Shown: positions 54,384-63,424 of the stretch, piece after piece
Position numbering within the stretch: the first letter of the stretch is position 1
Layout of the letters: each line of letters begins with the position of its first letter
Assembly (NCBI RefSeq): GCF_009735585.1
Contig: NZ_VJVW01000006.1
Span: forward strand, 62,001-126,000
Origin: Christiangramia aestuarii
GTDB taxonomy: Bacteria; Bacteroidota; Bacteroidia; Flavobacteriales; Flavobacteriaceae
Reading direction: 5' to 3'
DNA: 64,000 nucleotides
Position numbers and translations under genes: made by a program
The notes under the pieces: generated by a model
What the model saw: only the letters and a program-made list of their open reading frames with translations
Database searches by the model: none
Told to the model about the DNA's origin: nothing

Positions 54384-56032
54384 TATTCGTTCAGATTATT
54401 TATTTCTACCGAGTTAATTATTCTTTGGGTGATCTCCTTGGCGTACTGATCGTTCTCGTTGTAGATCACCATGATCTGCTCAAACCCGCCTTTTTCAGCA
54501 AAGTTCAGGATCTCATATTCGTTGGGAATGCTTTCTCCGGTCACCGGATTTACCGCCTCCAGACTACCGAATATCTTGGTTCCTTTCGTACCGTTTACGG
54601 TAGTAAAATCTTCCTGCTTCATTATGATATTCCTGGCGCCCTGGGCCTCGAGATTGGTATATATACCATCGATAGCCTTCTTGGCGTCGAACTTCACTTC
54701 TCCCTGGAATTTAATCGTGCTCAGGGTGACGTAAAAATTACTCAGCAGGCTACCGTACATAAATGTTTCAGAGCCCACCATCATTTGCTGCACATCCTGC
54801 GGCATATCTATTTCTCCCCTTACCAGCACTTCCGGGGTGGTCACTGCCACCGAAGGATTCCCATATTCACTGCGTATCCATTCGCCCTCAAGCAATTCCT
54901 TGGTTGGGTGCCCCAGGTAAGTATCCTTTACATAGGTGAAACCTTTAGTCGCTATAAGCGCGGTCACACCAATTATGATCACGACCACACCTGCCAGCAC
55001 TCCAAGGACAATGCGGCGCTTTTTGCGTTTGCGGGCCTGTTCTTCCCTAAAGGCTTCGTCTTTCAGCAATTCCTCTTCAGTAGGCTCAGGCACCGATGCT
55101 CTTAGGTCATCTATTACGTGCTGGGTTTTAGACCTGTCTTCTTTCGCAGTGATCACATCGGGTTTGGATCTTGCGAATTTGGCCAGGTCTGCACGCCTAA
55201 GGATCCTTTCAAAATCCCTGATGGTTTCATCGGAAAGTTTAAGTTTGCCCTGGCTTTTCTGATCTTCAAGGTAAAGGATAAGTTCATTGGTGGTTCTTTC
55301 GAGCCCATGGTCGTAGATCTTCCTGTCCAGGTATTTTCTTACCGCGAAACTTAACTGGGAATAGTATTCCTTGATCTCTCTTCTTTCGAGGTAATGAGCC
55401 TCATCGAGCTTTCTAAGCTCGGCCATGGCATCTTCATAAGGGGGTAATTCGTATTCTTTTGCCTCTTTTTTCTTTTTCCTGATGATCAAAAATGCCACCA
55501 GTCCCGCCAGCAGTAAAATGCCCAGCAGCCACAATAGCCAGTCTGGGATGCTGAAACCTTTGGAAACCTCTACCGATGGCTTGATTGGATATAATTTCTG
55601 CTTGGTAGTATCTACCACCACATCTTTCACTTCTACCGGAATGGAATCTGTATAAAAAGAGCTGTTTTTTATGATCACCTCCTGGGCCGGGATCACGTAT
55701 TTACCCGAATCGAACTGGGTAAGGAAATATTCTTTCAACAACCTGTATTTGCCATTTTCGCGGATGGTATCGGCATCCAGGGACTCGACCATTTCCAGCG
55801 GAGAAAAAGTTTCGCCTTCAGGGAAAACGACCAGGTTCTCAGCACTTGTTTCAACCTGGATCTCGTATTTTATCTGCTCCCCGATCTTGATGGTTGTGGA
55901 ATCTACCTTTGCAGAAACCTGATCCTGAGCAGCCACCGGATTGGAAAGCAACAACAGGCTTATAAAAAACAGAAATCCCAGATACCCTGAGATATGATGA
56001 TTTGAATATGTGTTTTTAAGATCTATAAACAT
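54383..56032 (-). CDS. Bat-operon membrane protein, 549 aa
   Basis: A signal peptide (ending NPVAAQ) is followed by a beta-rich, BatD-like domain (about 37-150; KIGEQIKYEIQVET), a transmembrane helix near 165-187, a charged helical cytoplasmic region (LDRKIYDHGLERTTNELILY), a second helix near 340-362 and a C-terminal extracytoplasmic domain. The gene sits between DUF58 and batA. It is not a standard named Bat protein that I can place with certainty; a partner of BatD is inferred from the shared first domain. Confidence 0.8.
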   Translation of the reverse strand: MFIDLKNTYSNHHISGYLGFLFFISLLLLSNPVAAQDQVSAKVDSTTIKIGEQIKYEIQVETSAENLVVFPEGETFSPLEMVESLDADTIRENGKYRLLKEYFLTQFDSGKYVIPAQEVIIKNSSFYTDSIPVEVKDVVVDTTKQKLYPIKPSVEVSKGFSIPDWLLWLLGILLLAGLVAFLIIRKKKKEAKEYELPPYEDAMAELRKLDEAHYLERREIKEYYSQLSFAVRKYLDRKIYDHGLERTTNELILYLEDQKSQGKLKLSDETIRDFERILRRADLAKFARSKPDVITAKEDRSKTQHVIDDLRASVPEPTEEELLKDEAFREEQARKRKKRRIVLGVLAGVVVIIIGVTALIATKGFTYVKDTYLGHPTKELLEGEWIRSEYGNPSVAVTTPEVLVRGEIDMPQDVQQMMVGSETFMYGSLLSNFYVTLSTIKFQGEVKFDAKKAIDGIYTNLEAQGARNIIMKQEDFTTVNGTKGTKIFGSLEAVNPVTGESIPNEYEILNFAEKGGFEQIMVIYNENDQYAKEITQRIINSVEINNLNE

Positions 56033-56038
56033 TTTTCT

Positions 56039-56905
56039 TTAAGCCCTTCTTTTAAAATAGCCTAATAATTTTTTTACGTAACTCTGGTCTGTCCTGTTAT
56101 TGATGGTCCCGGCCCCGCTAATTGAAAAACTCTGGTGAAAATAGTTCAGCCGGTCCTGGTAATATTTAGAATAAGCCCTGCGTACAGATTTGGAGCCTGT
56201 ATCTACCGTGATATACTCCCCGGTTTCTTCGTCAAGCATCTGCACCATTCCAAGATTTGGGATAGCTTCCTCCCTTTTGTCGAATACCCTGATGCCGGTC
56301 ATATCATGTTTCCCGGCCACGATCTTCAGGGTATGCTGGTAATCATCTGCCATAAAATCTGAAAGCAAAAAGACAATGGCCTTTTTCTTCATGACGTTAG
56401 AAAGGTATTTCAGCGCACCCGTAATATCGGTGTTCTTTCCTTGTGGTTTGAATTCCAGCAACTCCCGGATGATCCTTAGAACATGAGATCTTCCTTTTTT
56501 TGGCGGAATATAGAGTTCAATCTTGTCTGTGAACAGCATCAAACCGATCTTGTCGTTGTTCTTGGTAGCCGAAAAAGCCAGGGTGGCGGCGATCTCGGTG
56601 ATAACATCTTTTTTGAACTGCTCCTGGGTTCCGAACATTTCTGAACCGGAAACATCAACCATCAGCATCATGGTTAGCTCACGCTCCTCTTCAAAGACCT
56701 TTACAAAAGGCTCATTATACCTCGCGGTTACGTTCCAGTCAATACTTCTTACATCGTCCCCGAACTGGTATTGCCTTACCTCGCTAAAGGTCATCCCCCT
56801 TCCTTTGAAGGTGGAATGATACTCCCCGCCAAAGACGTGATCGCTCAGTCTGCGGGTCTTGATCTCTATCTTCCTGACTTTTTTAAGGAGTTCCTTTGTA
56901 TCCAT
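56039..56905 (-). CDS. DUF58-domain protein
   Basis: Read from the ATG at 56905 this is 288 aa; the ATG at 56929 only adds eight residues. The DUF58 signature is FSEVRQYQFGDDVRSIDWN and a VWA-like MIDAS LMVDVSGSEMFG near residue 95. This family accompanies MoxR AAA+ ATPases and VWA proteins. Its stop is 6 nt before the next gene. Confidence 0.92.
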   Translation of the reverse strand: MDTKELLKKVRKIEIKTRRLSDHVFGGEYHSTFKGRGMTFSEVRQYQFGDDVRSIDWNVTARYNEPFVKVFEEERELTMMLMVDVSGSEMFGTQEQFKKDVITEIAATLAFSATKNNDKIGLMLFTDKIELYIPPKKGRSHVLRIIRELLEFKPQGKNTDITGALKYLSNVMKKKAIVFLLSDFMADDYQHTLKIVAGKHDMTGIRVFDKREEAIPNLGMVQMLDEETGEYITVDTGSKSVRRAYSKYYQDRLNYFHQSFSISGAGTINNRTDQSYVKKLLGYFKRRA

Positions 56906-56982
56906 TTTGTTCAATACAACAATAAACAAGGATCAATAAACAATAGTTTATTTTATCATTGATTATTGATAATTGCTAATTG

Positions 56983-57987
56983 TTAAGGTACTTCGATCTC
57001 GTTCACGATCTTATTGATAAGATCTTCTGAAGTGATATTTTCAGCTTCGGCTTCGTAAGTGATCCCGATCCTGTGGCGTAGTACATCATGTACCACCGCG
57101 CGAACATCTTCAGGCACCACATAACCACGGCGTTTTATAAAGGCATAACATTTAGAGGCCACGGCCAGGTTGATACTTCCACGAGGAGAAGCACCGAAAC
57201 TTATCAATGGTTTGATGTCTTCTAAATTATATTTTTCAGGAGTACGTGTGGCAAAAACGATATCCAGGATATATTTTTCGATCTTTTCATCCATATAGAC
57301 TTCCCTTACGGCACTTTGCGCTCTAAGGATCTGCTCAAGATCTACCACCTGGTTAACTTTTTCAAAAGCCCCTTTTAAATTGGCCCTGATAATAAGTTGC
57401 TCCTCGGCCATTTGTGGATAATTGATAACAGTCTTCAGCATGAACCTGTCTACCTGAGCTTCAGGAAGCGGATAGGTCCCTTCCTGCTCCACCGGGTTTT
57501 GAGTAGCCATTACCAAGAACGGCTTATCCAAGATAAAACTTTCATCCCCAATGGTCACCTGCTTTTCCTGCATGGCCTCCAGCAAAGCCGATTGTACCTT
57601 GGCCGGAGCACGGTTTATCTCATCTGCCAGCACGAAATTGGCAAAAATAGGTCCTTTTTTAATACTGAAATCATTGACCTTCATATTGTAGATCATGGTA
57701 CCGATAACGTCGGCTGGTAAAAGATCTGGGGTAAACTGTATCCTGCTGAAACTTCCGTGTACCGCCTGGGAAAGGGTATTAATGGCTAAGGTTTTTGCCA
57801 GCCCCGGCACACCTTCCAGGAGAATATGACCCTGGCCAAGCAAGCCTATAAGCAGGCGTTCCACCATATGTTTCTGACCTACGATCACCTTGTTCATCTC
57901 CCGGGTGAGCAGGTCTACAAAAGCACTTTCCTTTTCAATTTTCTCGTTAATACTGGCGATATCAACAGATGAATCGTTTTCCATCAT
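56983..57987 (-). CDS. MoxR-family AAA+ ATPase
   Basis: This 334-aa ATPase has the Walker A GVPGLAKT near residue 60, Walker B VLADEINRAP, sensor 1 MATQNPVEQEG and the PEAQVDRFM segment typical for MoxR. MoxR chaperones act with VWA-domain partners, which here are BatA, BatB and DUF58. The start may be at 57987 or 57984 (two adjacent ATGs). It is the first gene of the Bat operon; a promoter with TTTG-N20-TATATTCA lies at 58009-58040. Confidence 0.95.
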   Translation of the reverse strand: MMENDSSVDIASINEKIEKESAFVDLLTREMNKVIVGQKHMVERLLIGLLGQGHILLEGVPGLAKTLAINTLSQAVHGSFSRIQFTPDLLPADVIGTMIYNMKVNDFSIKKGPIFANFVLADEINRAPAKVQSALLEAMQEKQVTIGDESFILDKPFLVMATQNPVEQEGTYPLPEAQVDRFMLKTVINYPQMAEEQLIIRANLKGAFEKVNQVVDLEQILRAQSAVREVYMDEKIEKYILDIVFATRTPEKYNLEDIKPLISFGASPRGSINLAVASKCYAFIKRRGYVVPEDVRAVVHDVLRHRIGITYEAEAENITSEDLINKIVNEIEVP

Positions 57988-58008
57988 GATTTTCAGATTT
58001 TGATGTCG

Positions 58009-58040
58009 TGAATATACGTACTTGTTGTAAGCGTAGCAAA
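58009..58040 (-). promoter_or_regulatory. Candidate promoter of the Bat operon
   Basis: On the minus strand TTTG (58040-58037), 20 nt, then TATATTCA (58016-58009). The -33 part is good; the -7 part has two mismatches to TAnnTTTG. It is 22 nt before the moxR ATG. Confidence 0.45.
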
Positions 58041-58085
58041 TTGAAAATTTATTGGATTTAGGATCGTTAAAAAAAGGTTAAAATA

Positions 58086-58115
58086 AAAAGGCAGCACCTT
58101 TCGGTACTGCCTTTT
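58086..58115 (-). terminator. Terminator after the DUF4382 gene
   Basis: AAAAGGCAG (58086-58094) pairs with CTGCCTTTT (58107-58115), with a further ACC/GGT inner pairing. On the minus strand a T-rich tail follows, 24 nt after the stop at 58139. Confidence 0.8.
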
Positions 58116-58138
58116 AAGAAATATGTTGTTGGTGTTTA

Positions 58139-58984
58139 TTATAGTTCCAGTTCTCCCAGATCTACAGTCTCATTAGGCCCAACTTCAATATCGCTCATGG
58201 CGTAAACGCTAAGGCCTGAAGCTGCCTCCGGTAAGATCTCAAGATCATAGGTTCCTGCAGGTACTCCGTTAAGGGCAAAATTCCCTTCAGCATCGGTATA
58301 AGCAGAAATAGTAACGCTCTCGTTACTTAGTTTTACCAGGCTCTGAACATTCAATTCAAGGTCTGCAGGGATCACTACTGCACCAACTACCATTCCGGCG
58401 TTGGCATCAGCATTCATCCTGATCACCGGCTTAAGGCTGTAACCTCCGTTCCCAGTAGTCACGATAGACTCTTCAACATCAAAATCAAGTAGAAAAGCAT
58501 AGTTCTCACCTTCTTCTAATTCCTGGTTCACCTGTAATTTAAGTCCAGATTGTTGTGCGCTCGGGGTGTTCAATGGCTTTAATTCACCGTTCACCATTAC
58601 AGAATTTTCAGAACCAAGCACAAGTCTCATCTGGCTCATATATCCAGCAGGTACTTCTGTATCTGCCAGTACCTGGGTGATGCCCCCGGTAAGCTCTAGA
58701 AGATTGTAAACTCCTACCTGAACCCCGTCAAGACTTACCCAGCCATCGGCATCGGTTTCAGCCTCCATTTCGGCTTCAGTTTCAGAATCTACCTTTACCA
58801 GAACGTCCTGAATGTCGATATTAACCTCTTCATAATCGCCAGGAGCATCGGTCATTCTTACGGTTAGGTTAGCTGAACCACCATCTTTTGTGGTTTCGTC
58901 ATCATCGCTGCAACTTGTTAATCCAAGGGAAATGAAAGTTGCGATCATTAAACTTTTCAGAGTTACATTTTTCAAATATCTCAT
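58139..58984 (-). CDS. DUF4382 lipoprotein with carboxypeptidase-regulatory-like domain
   Basis: This 281-aa protein has a lipobox (L-T-S-C, Cys25) followed by SDDDE. Residues about 38-190 match DUF4382 (LTVRMTDAPGDYEEVNIDI; VYNLLELTGGITQVLADTEV). Residues about 200-281 resemble a carboxypeptidase-regulatory-like beta-sandwich (YTDAEGNFALNGVPAGTYDL). An extracytoplasmic binding role is inferred. It is followed by a terminator. Confidence 0.88.
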   Translation of the reverse strand: MRYLKNVTLKSLMIATFISLGLTSCSDDDETTKDGGSANLTVRMTDAPGDYEEVNIDIQDVLVKVDSETEAEMEAETDADGWVSLDGVQVGVYNLLELTGGITQVLADTEVPAGYMSQMRLVLGSENSVMVNGELKPLNTPSAQQSGLKLQVNQELEEGENYAFLLDFDVEESIVTTGNGGYSLKPVIRMNADANAGMVVGAVVIPADLELNVQSLVKLSNESVTISAYTDAEGNFALNGVPAGTYDLEILPEAASGLSVYAMSDIEVGPNETVDLGELEL

Positions 58985-59146
58985 AAGTAGATTTTATTAG
59001 TTTGACAGGATAACGACAAGCTTTGTGCAAGATTTCGTACAGGGCTTTTTATTTAACAAAAATTAACGGAACTTAACCATGCTTTAATAGGCGGTAAGCA
59101 GGTGATAAGGATTACTTTCTTACATTGAAAAAATAAAATTGAACAA

Positions 59147-59896
59147 ATGAAAACTGCATTAATAACCGGCGCTACCAGCGGGATTGGCCGGTCTACCGCG
59201 ATAAGGTTTGCCAAGGAGGGCTTTAAGCTCATACTTTGCGGAAGGAGAATAGACCGCCTGGAAGACCTCAGGAAAGAACTAAGTGTGGAAACTTCGGTAC
59301 ACATCCTCAGTTTTGATGTGAGGAACAGGGAGGAAGTTCTACAGAATATAGACAGCCTTCCGACGGAATTCAGCCAGATAGATATTCTGATTAACAATGC
59401 CGGGAATGCTCATGGCCTTGATCCTATTCAGAGCGGGAGCATGGACGACTGGGATGCAATGCTGGACATTAATGTAAAGGGACTTTTATATGTGAGCAAG
59501 GCTGTTATCCCGGGAATGATCGAGAGGCAATCTGGCCATATCATCAATATAGGTTCTACCGCAGGTAAGGAGGTCTATCCGAATGGGAATGTATACTGCG
59601 CGAGTAAGCATGCGGTAGATGCAATTAACCAGGGAATGAGAATAGACCTTAACGGAAAAGGCATCAGGGTTGGTGCCGTAAACCCGGGGCTCACCCAAAC
59701 CGAGTTCAGCGATGTACGTTTTAAAGGAGATTCAGAAAAAGCCGAAAAAGTGTACCAGGGATTCAAGGCACTTCAGCCTGAAGATATCGCAGATATAATT
59801 CATTTCGTGGTCACCAGGCCTTACCATGTGAACATCGCCGACCTTACGGTAATGCCCACGGCACAGGCTTCGAGTACTATAATTGATAAAAATTGA
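59147..59896 (+). CDS. SDR-family NAD(P)-dependent oxidoreductase (YdfG-like)
   Basis: This 249-aa classical SDR has TGATSGIG at 8-15, CGRRIDR (an Arg pair favouring NADP), NNAGN, a catalytic Ser in NIGSTAGK and Y-x-x-x-K in YCASK. The overall layout resembles YdfG/serine dehydrogenase-type 3-hydroxy acid dehydrogenases. Substrate cannot be told from sequence. It precedes an S23-like gene by about 30 nt. Confidence 0.92.
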   Translation: MKTALITGATSGIGRSTAIRFAKEGFKLILCGRRIDRLEDLRKELSVETSVHILSFDVRNREEVLQNIDSLPTEFSQIDILINNAGNAHGLDPIQSGSMDDWDAMLDINVKGLLYVSKAVIPGMIERQSGHIINIGSTAGKEVYPNGNVYCASKHAVDAINQGMRIDLNGKGIRVGAVNPGLTQTEFSDVRFKGDSEKAEKVYQGFKALQPEDIADIIHFVVTRPYHVNIADLTVMPTAQASSTIIDKN

Positions 59897-59926
59897 TCAT
59901 TTTTTATTTTTATTATTTATTCAACT

Positions 59927-60316
59927 ATGGCTCATTATCAAAATTTCGAGGAATTAGAAATCTATCGCTTAGCCAGATCACAGTGCAAGCAGATCTGGAA
60001 ACTAATCAATGAGACCGGTCTTGCTAAGGACTATAAATTAAAAGAACAGATAAACGGATCTTCCGGTTCTGTTATGGATAATATAGCCGAAGGTTTTGGA
60101 AGGGGTGGAAATAAAGAATTCATTCAGTTTTTAAGCTTCGCCAGAGGTTCGAATCATGAAACCAGGGCTCAGCTTCAGAGAGCATTGGATAGAAACCATA
60201 TTTCATTGAAAGACTATGAAGACTTGATCAACAAATCTGAGATAATTAGTGAGCAAATCTCGAAATTCATGAATTATTTAAAGTCTTCTGATAAAAAAGG
60301 TTCCAAATACGATTAG
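59927..60316 (+). CDS. Four-helix-bundle protein (S23/23S rRNA intervening-sequence family)
   Basis: This 129-aa protein has the family pattern: opening FEELEIYRLAR, LKEQINGSSGSVMDNIAEGF, then FLSFARGSNHETRAQLQRAL. It belongs to the four-helix bundle family named after proteins encoded in 23S rRNA intervening sequences; other members accompany retroelements (Avd). Here it stands alone in protein-coding DNA, so its role is unknown. It is 33 nt before the AlbA_2 gene. Confidence 0.88.
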   Translation: MAHYQNFEELEIYRLARSQCKQIWKLINETGLAKDYKLKEQINGSSGSVMDNIAEGFGRGGNKEFIQFLSFARGSNHETRAQLQRALDRNHISLKDYEDLINKSEIISEQISKFMNYLKSSDKKGSKYD

Positions 60317-60349
60317 TAAAAAATAAAAATCATTAATTAATAATATCCC

Positions 60350-61486
60350 GTGATCAACAAACGCCTGCTTATTAAAAACCTGCTTGCTCACAATGATGAG
60401 AACAGCTTCTATGATAAGAAAAGGCAGTTGAACATTAGCGAAAGGGAAGGCAAGGCTAAATTCCTGAAACACATCTGCGCGCTTTCCAATTCGAATCCCG
60501 AAAACAATTCTTACATCGTTATAGGCGTGGAAGATGAAGATAATTCAATCGTAGGTATAGACTTCTTTGACGACAGTAAGATACAGAACCTGGTGAACGC
60601 TTATCTCACCAATCCGCCAATCATCTCCTACGAGAACATTCCGTTCCCGCATTTACCAGATCACCTGGTGGTTGGCCTGGTCACCATCAGGCCCAATCAT
60701 GGAAAGGTTTGTTCCTTCAGGAAGAATATCTGGAAATATTACGGAGGTTCGGTCTTCTTCAGGGATGGTAGCATCAGCATGCCTAAGGTTTTCGACATAG
60801 AGATCAAGAACACCAATTCGGCCATAGTCGCTTCCATAGAAAACCATTCCCACAATAATATTGAGCATACCCTGGACGGGGTTTTCGATTTTATGAAAAA
60901 GCGCCGGGATTACAATCCTTCATACAAGGTGTTCAAGGAATATTTCGTGGTGTGCTGGGCCGGAAAGGAAAAAAGGATCAAAGGAGAGACCTATTACTCC
61001 CGGGTAGACATCGAACTAATCAATGAACAGGTGAAACTTTTCTATTCAGACCTGGACGAAGTGAGCATAAGTGAAGACAAAGACCAGTTCAAGATCATAG
61101 AATATGTACACCTGGGACTGCACGACCAGTTCAAGTACTACCCCCTGGAAGAAGTGGTGATCAGGTTTCGGGACAATGCCCGCTACGATATAGACAGCCA
61201 GCTATTGTTCGAACCACCTCAATTCGACAAGAAGATTCTTTACCATATATATAATACCAATCAGGCATTGGTAGAAAAGCTTAAAAAAGGTTATGAACTT
61301 AATAACTTGGAAAAAAGGGACCTCAGAAACCTGCCCTCCACTTATTTATTATGTTATTTGAACAATTTTAATGAGGCTTTAACCAAACTTGAAGAGGCCA
61401 AGCCTTACCTTAAGGCCTATAGCAACGAAATCTATAATTTGTACAAGGAGAGCATGCGTATCCTAAGAAAGGTAAAATACAACTAA
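60350..61486 (+). CDS. AlbA_2 (Schlafen-like) domain protein
   Basis: This 378-aa protein starts at a GTG. The N-terminal AlbA_2 domain (about 1-150) has FLKHICALSNSNPENN, SYIVIGVEDED and GIDFFDD, the core of putative DNA/RNA-binding or ATP-binding Schlafen-like domains. The C-terminal 200 residues are unassigned. Its stop is 1 nt before a PPP-family phosphatase start, suggesting a functional pair. Roles in RNA processing or defence are possible but unproven. Confidence 0.85.
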   Translation: MINKRLLIKNLLAHNDENSFYDKKRQLNISEREGKAKFLKHICALSNSNPENNSYIVIGVEDEDNSIVGIDFFDDSKIQNLVNAYLTNPPIISYENIPFPHLPDHLVVGLVTIRPNHGKVCSFRKNIWKYYGGSVFFRDGSISMPKVFDIEIKNTNSAIVASIENHSHNNIEHTLDGVFDFMKKRRDYNPSYKVFKEYFVVCWAGKEKRIKGETYYSRVDIELINEQVKLFYSDLDEVSISEDKDQFKIIEYVHLGLHDQFKYYPLEEVVIRFRDNARYDIDSQLLFEPPQFDKKILYHIYNTNQALVEKLKKGYELNNLEKRDLRNLPSTYLLCYLNNFNEALTKLEEAKPYLKAYSNEIYNLYKESMRILRKVKYN

Positions 61487-61487
61487 T

Positions 61488-62216
61488 ATGCCTAGAACAT
61501 TCGCAATTGGAGACCTGCACGGAGGTTTAAAAGCATTGATTCAGCTTCTGGAAAGAATAGACCTATCGCCGGAAGATCAGCTTATTTTCCTGGGAGATTA
61601 TGTAGATGGCTGGAGCGATTCGGCAAATACGGTCACCTATCTTATAGAATTGAGCAAGCAGAATTCCTGCGTATTTGTTCGCGGAAATCATGATGACCTG
61701 GCCCATAAGTGGCTGGAGGATGGCGAAATGAACGAAAAATGGCTCCAACATGGAGGGCAGTCCAGCCTAGACGCATATCGTAACTTTACCGAAGAGGACA
61801 AAAACCTGCATAAGAAATTCTTCAAGGAAATGGTGAACTATTATCATGACAGGGACGACCGCCTCTTTGTACATGCCGGTTTTACCAACCTTCATGGCCC
61901 TGAATTCGAATATTATGAAACTGGATTCTACTGGGACCGTACCCTTTGGGAAATGGCCCTTTCTATTCGGGAAGACTTAAAACCTGGAGATGATCTTTAC
62001 CCAAAAAGGCTGCAGCATTTTAACGAGATCTATATTGGGCACACCCCGGTAACCCGAATTGGGGAAACCACGCCGGTCAATAAGGCCAATATCTGGAACG
62101 TGGATACGGGTGCCGCATTCAAAGGGCCAATTTCGGCCATTGAGGTCTCTTCCAAAGAGATTTTTCAGAGCGACCCCGTACATACTTTTTATCCCGACGA
62201 GCAGGGTAGAAATTAG
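61488..62216 (+). CDS. PPP-family metallophosphatase
   Basis: This 242-aa calcineurin-like phosphatase has all the main metal-binding motifs: GDLHGG at the start, GDYVDG, RGNHDDLAH and GHTPV. The order is that of the PPP serine/threonine phosphatase group (PrpA-like) or the related diadenosine tetraphosphatases. The substrate is not deducible; a phosphoprotein or a nucleotide is possible. The 1-nt gap to the AlbA_2 gene indicates one operon. Confidence 0.92.
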   Translation: MPRTFAIGDLHGGLKALIQLLERIDLSPEDQLIFLGDYVDGWSDSANTVTYLIELSKQNSCVFVRGNHDDLAHKWLEDGEMNEKWLQHGGQSSLDAYRNFTEEDKNLHKKFFKEMVNYYHDRDDRLFVHAGFTNLHGPEFEYYETGFYWDRTLWEMALSIREDLKPGDDLYPKRLQHFNEIYIGHTPVTRIGETTPVNKANIWNVDTGAAFKGPISAIEVSSKEIFQSDPVHTFYPDEQGRN

Positions 62217-62226
62217 ACTGGATTTA

Positions 62227-62258
62227 TTGCGCCCTCTAAAAGACTATTCATATATTTG
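62227..62258 (+). promoter_or_regulatory. Bacteroidota-type promoter of the desaturase gene
   Basis: TTG (62227-62229), 21 nt, then TATATTTG (62251-62258) matches the consensus. It lies about 85 nt before the ATG at 62344, just after the phosphatase gene. Confidence 0.6.
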
Positions 62259-62343
62259 AAGTTCAATCCGTTCCGATCTGCCTCCTAAATCAGGATGCCA
62301 TATCTGGACCGGAATATTACCCTATAAAAAAGAAAGAATTACA

Positions 62344-63348
62344 ATGGCGTTAAGCAATATTAGATTAGAAGTAATGAAAACTGTCGAAAAATCTGTTCAG
62401 GGATTTATTGACAAATACCTTATTCCTGTTGAAGATATCTGGCAACCTACAGATATGCTTCCAAATCTTCAGAGCGAAGAAGGGTTTGAGGAAGTACACC
62501 AGATTAGAGAAGAGGCCAAGGAACTTGGCTACGATTTCTGGGTAGTTTTGGTAGCAGATATGGTAACCGAAGAAGCCCTGCCAACTTACGAATCCTGGTT
62601 AATGGATATGGAAGGCGTTGAGCAGCACGGGAAGAACCGTGGTGAGCAGAATGCCTGGGCTAAATGGGTTCGTCACTGGACCGGCGAAGAGAACCGTCAC
62701 GGGGATACCTTAAACAAATACCTTTACCTATCCGGAAGAGTGGATATGAAAGAGATCGAAAAGACCACCCAGCACCTTATTAACGATGGTTTTGATATCG
62801 GGACCGGAAGGGATCCTTACCGAAACTTCGTTTATACCAGTTTCCAGGAACTGGCTACAAACATTTCTCACAAACGTGTGGGACAACTGGCCAAGAAGAA
62901 AGGAAACAAAATGCTTGGGAAAATGTGTAATATCATTGCCGGTGACGAAATGAGACATTATATGGCTTATCGCGAGTTCGTAAAGACCATTTTTGAACAT
63001 GATCCAAGTGAGATGATGCTTGCTTATGTAGACATGATGAAGAAAAAGATCGTAATGCCTGCACAGTTCATCAGGGAATCTGGCCAGGGAATCGCCGAGG
63101 CTTTCGAGAACTTCTCGAATGCAGCGCAGCGACTTGGAGTATATACCACCTACGATTATATCGATATCCTTAAAAAGCTGAACGGCTACTGGGAGATCGA
63201 CAAGATGAGATCTTTAACAGACGAGGCTGAAAAAGCAAGGGATTACCTGATGGCATTGCCAGACAGGATGACCCGTATCGCAGACAGGATTGCGATCCCA
63301 CAGGATCAGCATAAATTCAAATGGGTCGAGGCCAATGGGATGGTTTAA
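62344..63348 (+). CDS. Acyl-ACP desaturase (di-iron)
   Basis: This 334-aa soluble enzyme belongs to the plant-type stearoyl-ACP desaturase family. The iron sites are W-T-G-E-E-N-R-H-G-D and, about 90 residues later, DEMRHYMAYREF, i.e. two E-x-x-H helices. It would insert a double bond into an acyl-ACP, needing oxygen and ferredoxin, so it fits an aerobic lifestyle and unsaturated fatty-acid supply. It has its own promoter and a terminator. Confidence 0.93.
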   Translation: MALSNIRLEVMKTVEKSVQGFIDKYLIPVEDIWQPTDMLPNLQSEEGFEEVHQIREEAKELGYDFWVVLVADMVTEEALPTYESWLMDMEGVEQHGKNRGEQNAWAKWVRHWTGEENRHGDTLNKYLYLSGRVDMKEIEKTTQHLINDGFDIGTGRDPYRNFVYTSFQELATNISHKRVGQLAKKKGNKMLGKMCNIIAGDEMRHYMAYREFVKTIFEHDPSEMMLAYVDMMKKKIVMPAQFIRESGQGIAEAFENFSNAAQRLGVYTTYDYIDILKKLNGYWEIDKMRSLTDEAEKARDYLMALPDRMTRIADRIAIPQDQHKFKWVEANGMV

Positions 63349-63375
63349 TCGACCTTGAAACATAAAAGAAAAAGA

Positions 63376-63401
63376 CCCTGCCCTTAGTTGCGGGGTTTTT
63401 T
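63376..63401 (+). terminator. Rho-independent terminator after the desaturase
   Basis: CCCTGC pairs with GCGGGG (one T-G wobble) across an 8-nt loop, followed by TTTTTT. Confidence 0.75.
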
Positions 63402-63424
63402 ATGAAATAACCTAAAATCAAATC

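Noticed and set aside
59927-60316. Diversity-generating retroelement or rRNA intervening sequence around the S23-like gene
   Set aside because: No reverse transcriptase, template repeat or rRNA sequence is present nearby.
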